From NCBI GenBank assembly GCA_019347795.1, contig JAHWKS010000383.1, positions 1 through 6,135 of the forward strand: a stretch of DNA of 6,135 nt, read 5' to 3'. The notes below the pieces were generated by a model. The model was not told where the DNA came from. It made no database searches and was given only the letters and a program-made list of their open reading frames with translations. Below are positions 5,581-6,135 of this stretch, one piece after another. This DNA comes from Planctomycetota bacterium (lineage in GTDB: Bacteria > Planctomycetota > Planctomycetia > Pirellulales > Pirellulaceae). Every line of letters begins with the position of its first letter. Within the stretch, counting starts at the first letter, position 1. The position numbers were made by a program, and so were the translations under genes.

Positions 5581-6135
5581 ATGCGCATCCTCTGCGCTGC
5601 TTTGGCGGCATGTCTGGCGGTCCGCGCCGCGAGCGGGGAGGAGTTTCCCTACACCGCGGAAGTCGCTCACGAGGCGGCGCTGGTGCGGAGCGGTCCCGGC
5701 GAGTCGTACTATCCCACCGGCCGGCTGCTGCGCGGGAGCAAGGTCGAAGTGCACCGCCACGATCCGCACGGCTGGTGCGCCATCCGGCCGCCCGAAGGCG
5801 AGTTCAGCCTCGTGCACGCCGAGCGATTGAAGCTGCTCCCCGGCGACGATCTTGCGGAAGTCGTCGGGGCGGAAGCGAGGGTGTGGGTCGGCTCGCAACT
5901 CGCCCCGCCGGACGAACATCGCTGGCAGATTCACCTCCAGCCCGGCGAGCGGGTCGTGGTGCTCGGGGTGCGAGCCGCCGATGCGAGCGACGAGGAAGGC
6001 AACTTCTGGTGCAAGATCGCGCCCCCCGCCGGCGAGTTCCGCTGGATCCCGCGGGAAGCACTCACGCCAGTCAATCCGAACGAAGCCCAGCCGGATGGCT
6101 TAAAGATTGCCGACGACGAGGCCAAGCCGCTCCCG
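5581..6135 (+). CDS. Exported protein with two SH3b-like repeats, 3' end outside window
   Basis: 185 codons are visible and the frame is open at the right edge. Residues 1-19 look like a short secretory signal (MRILCAALAA start, likely cut near AASG). Two SH3b-like segments follow. The first (about 23-85) contains ALVRSGPGESYYPTGRLLRG, a common pattern of bacterial SH3 domains, and GWCAIRPPEGEFSLV; the second (about 91-162) contains VWVGSQ and FWCKIAPPAGEFRWI. The two closing blocks align visibly (WC-I-PP-GEF), so this is an internal duplication. From about residue 163 the sequence turns polar and Pro-rich (PNEAQPDG), possibly a linker to a further region. Bacterial SH3b domains often bind peptidoglycan or peptides; a role in the cell envelope is inferred only. 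Planctomycetes carry longer uncharacterised proteins of this type. It follows the isomerase gene in the same direction but has its own ribosome site and promoter candidate, so an operon is not required. Confidence 0.75.
   Translation, partial: MRILCAALAACLAVRAASGEEFPYTAEVAHEAALVRSGPGESYYPTGRLLRGSKVEVHRHDPHGWCAIRPPEGEFSLVHAERLKLLPGDDLAEVVGAEARVWVGSQLAPPDEHRWQIHLQPGERVVVLGVRAADASDEEGNFWCKIAPPAGEFRWIPREALTPVNPNEAQPDGLKIADDEAKPLP

Noticed and set aside
4553..5611. Minus-strand frame of 352 codons
   Set aside because: It lies opposite the isomerase gene, which has a Tat signal and metal-site motifs on the plus strand. The minus frame looks like a GC-driven shadow.
5581..5613. LAAC at residues 8-11 of the SH3-repeat protein as a lipobox
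   Set aside because: The hydrophobic stretch before the Cys is only about eight residues and the Cys is too close to the start for a normal lipoprotein signal. A Sec signal cut near residue 19 fits better.

Overview
The window looks like high-GC DNA of a planctomycete-type bacterium (Pirellulales-like). This is inferred from gene content, not from any database match: a Tat-exported sugar isomerase/epimerase-like protein, the start of a secreted sulfatase, and an exported protein with two SH3b-like repeats. All three are typical of Planctomycetota.

Layout from left to right. (1) Bases 1-2672, minus strand: one long reading frame runs off the left edge without a stop. It encodes at least 890 residues: an N-terminal PHP metallo-hydrolase domain, then an SMC/Rad50-like ATPase head with Walker A and Q-loop, then a long helical arm. 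I read it as a TrlF-family / Ppl-like ATPase, a single-gene architecture associated with anti-phage defence. It is the most interesting object here. (2) Bases 2673-4238: a graveyard of mobile DNA. It holds about 360 bases with no recognisable gene, the C-terminal part of an IS91-family transposase on the plus strand (two frameshifts), and the N-terminal half of an IS1634-like transposase on the minus strand (one frameshift, one nonsense codon). The two remnants meet at about base 3346/3347. (3) Bases 4239-4385, minus strand: the first 48 codons of a secreted sulfatase with a strong ribosome binding site and a plausible promoter, cut off just after the first metal-binding Asp pair. (4) Bases 4610-5494, plus strand: an intact Tat-exported TIM-barrel sugar phosphate isomerase/epimerase-like protein, divergent from the sulfatase remnant. 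(5) Bases 5581-6135, plus strand: the start of an exported protein with two SH3b-like repeats, running off the right edge, with its own ribosome binding site and promoter candidate.

The likely history is an inference. A divergent sulfatase / sugar isomerase pair was the native arrangement. The sulfatase was broken by insertions and deletions of mobile elements. The stretch of dead transposases now separates native sugar-metabolism genes from a possible defence gene, which suggests the edge of an accessory island. Genes 4 and 5 are co-directional but have separate expression signals. No tRNA, rRNA, CRISPR array or riboswitch was recognised.
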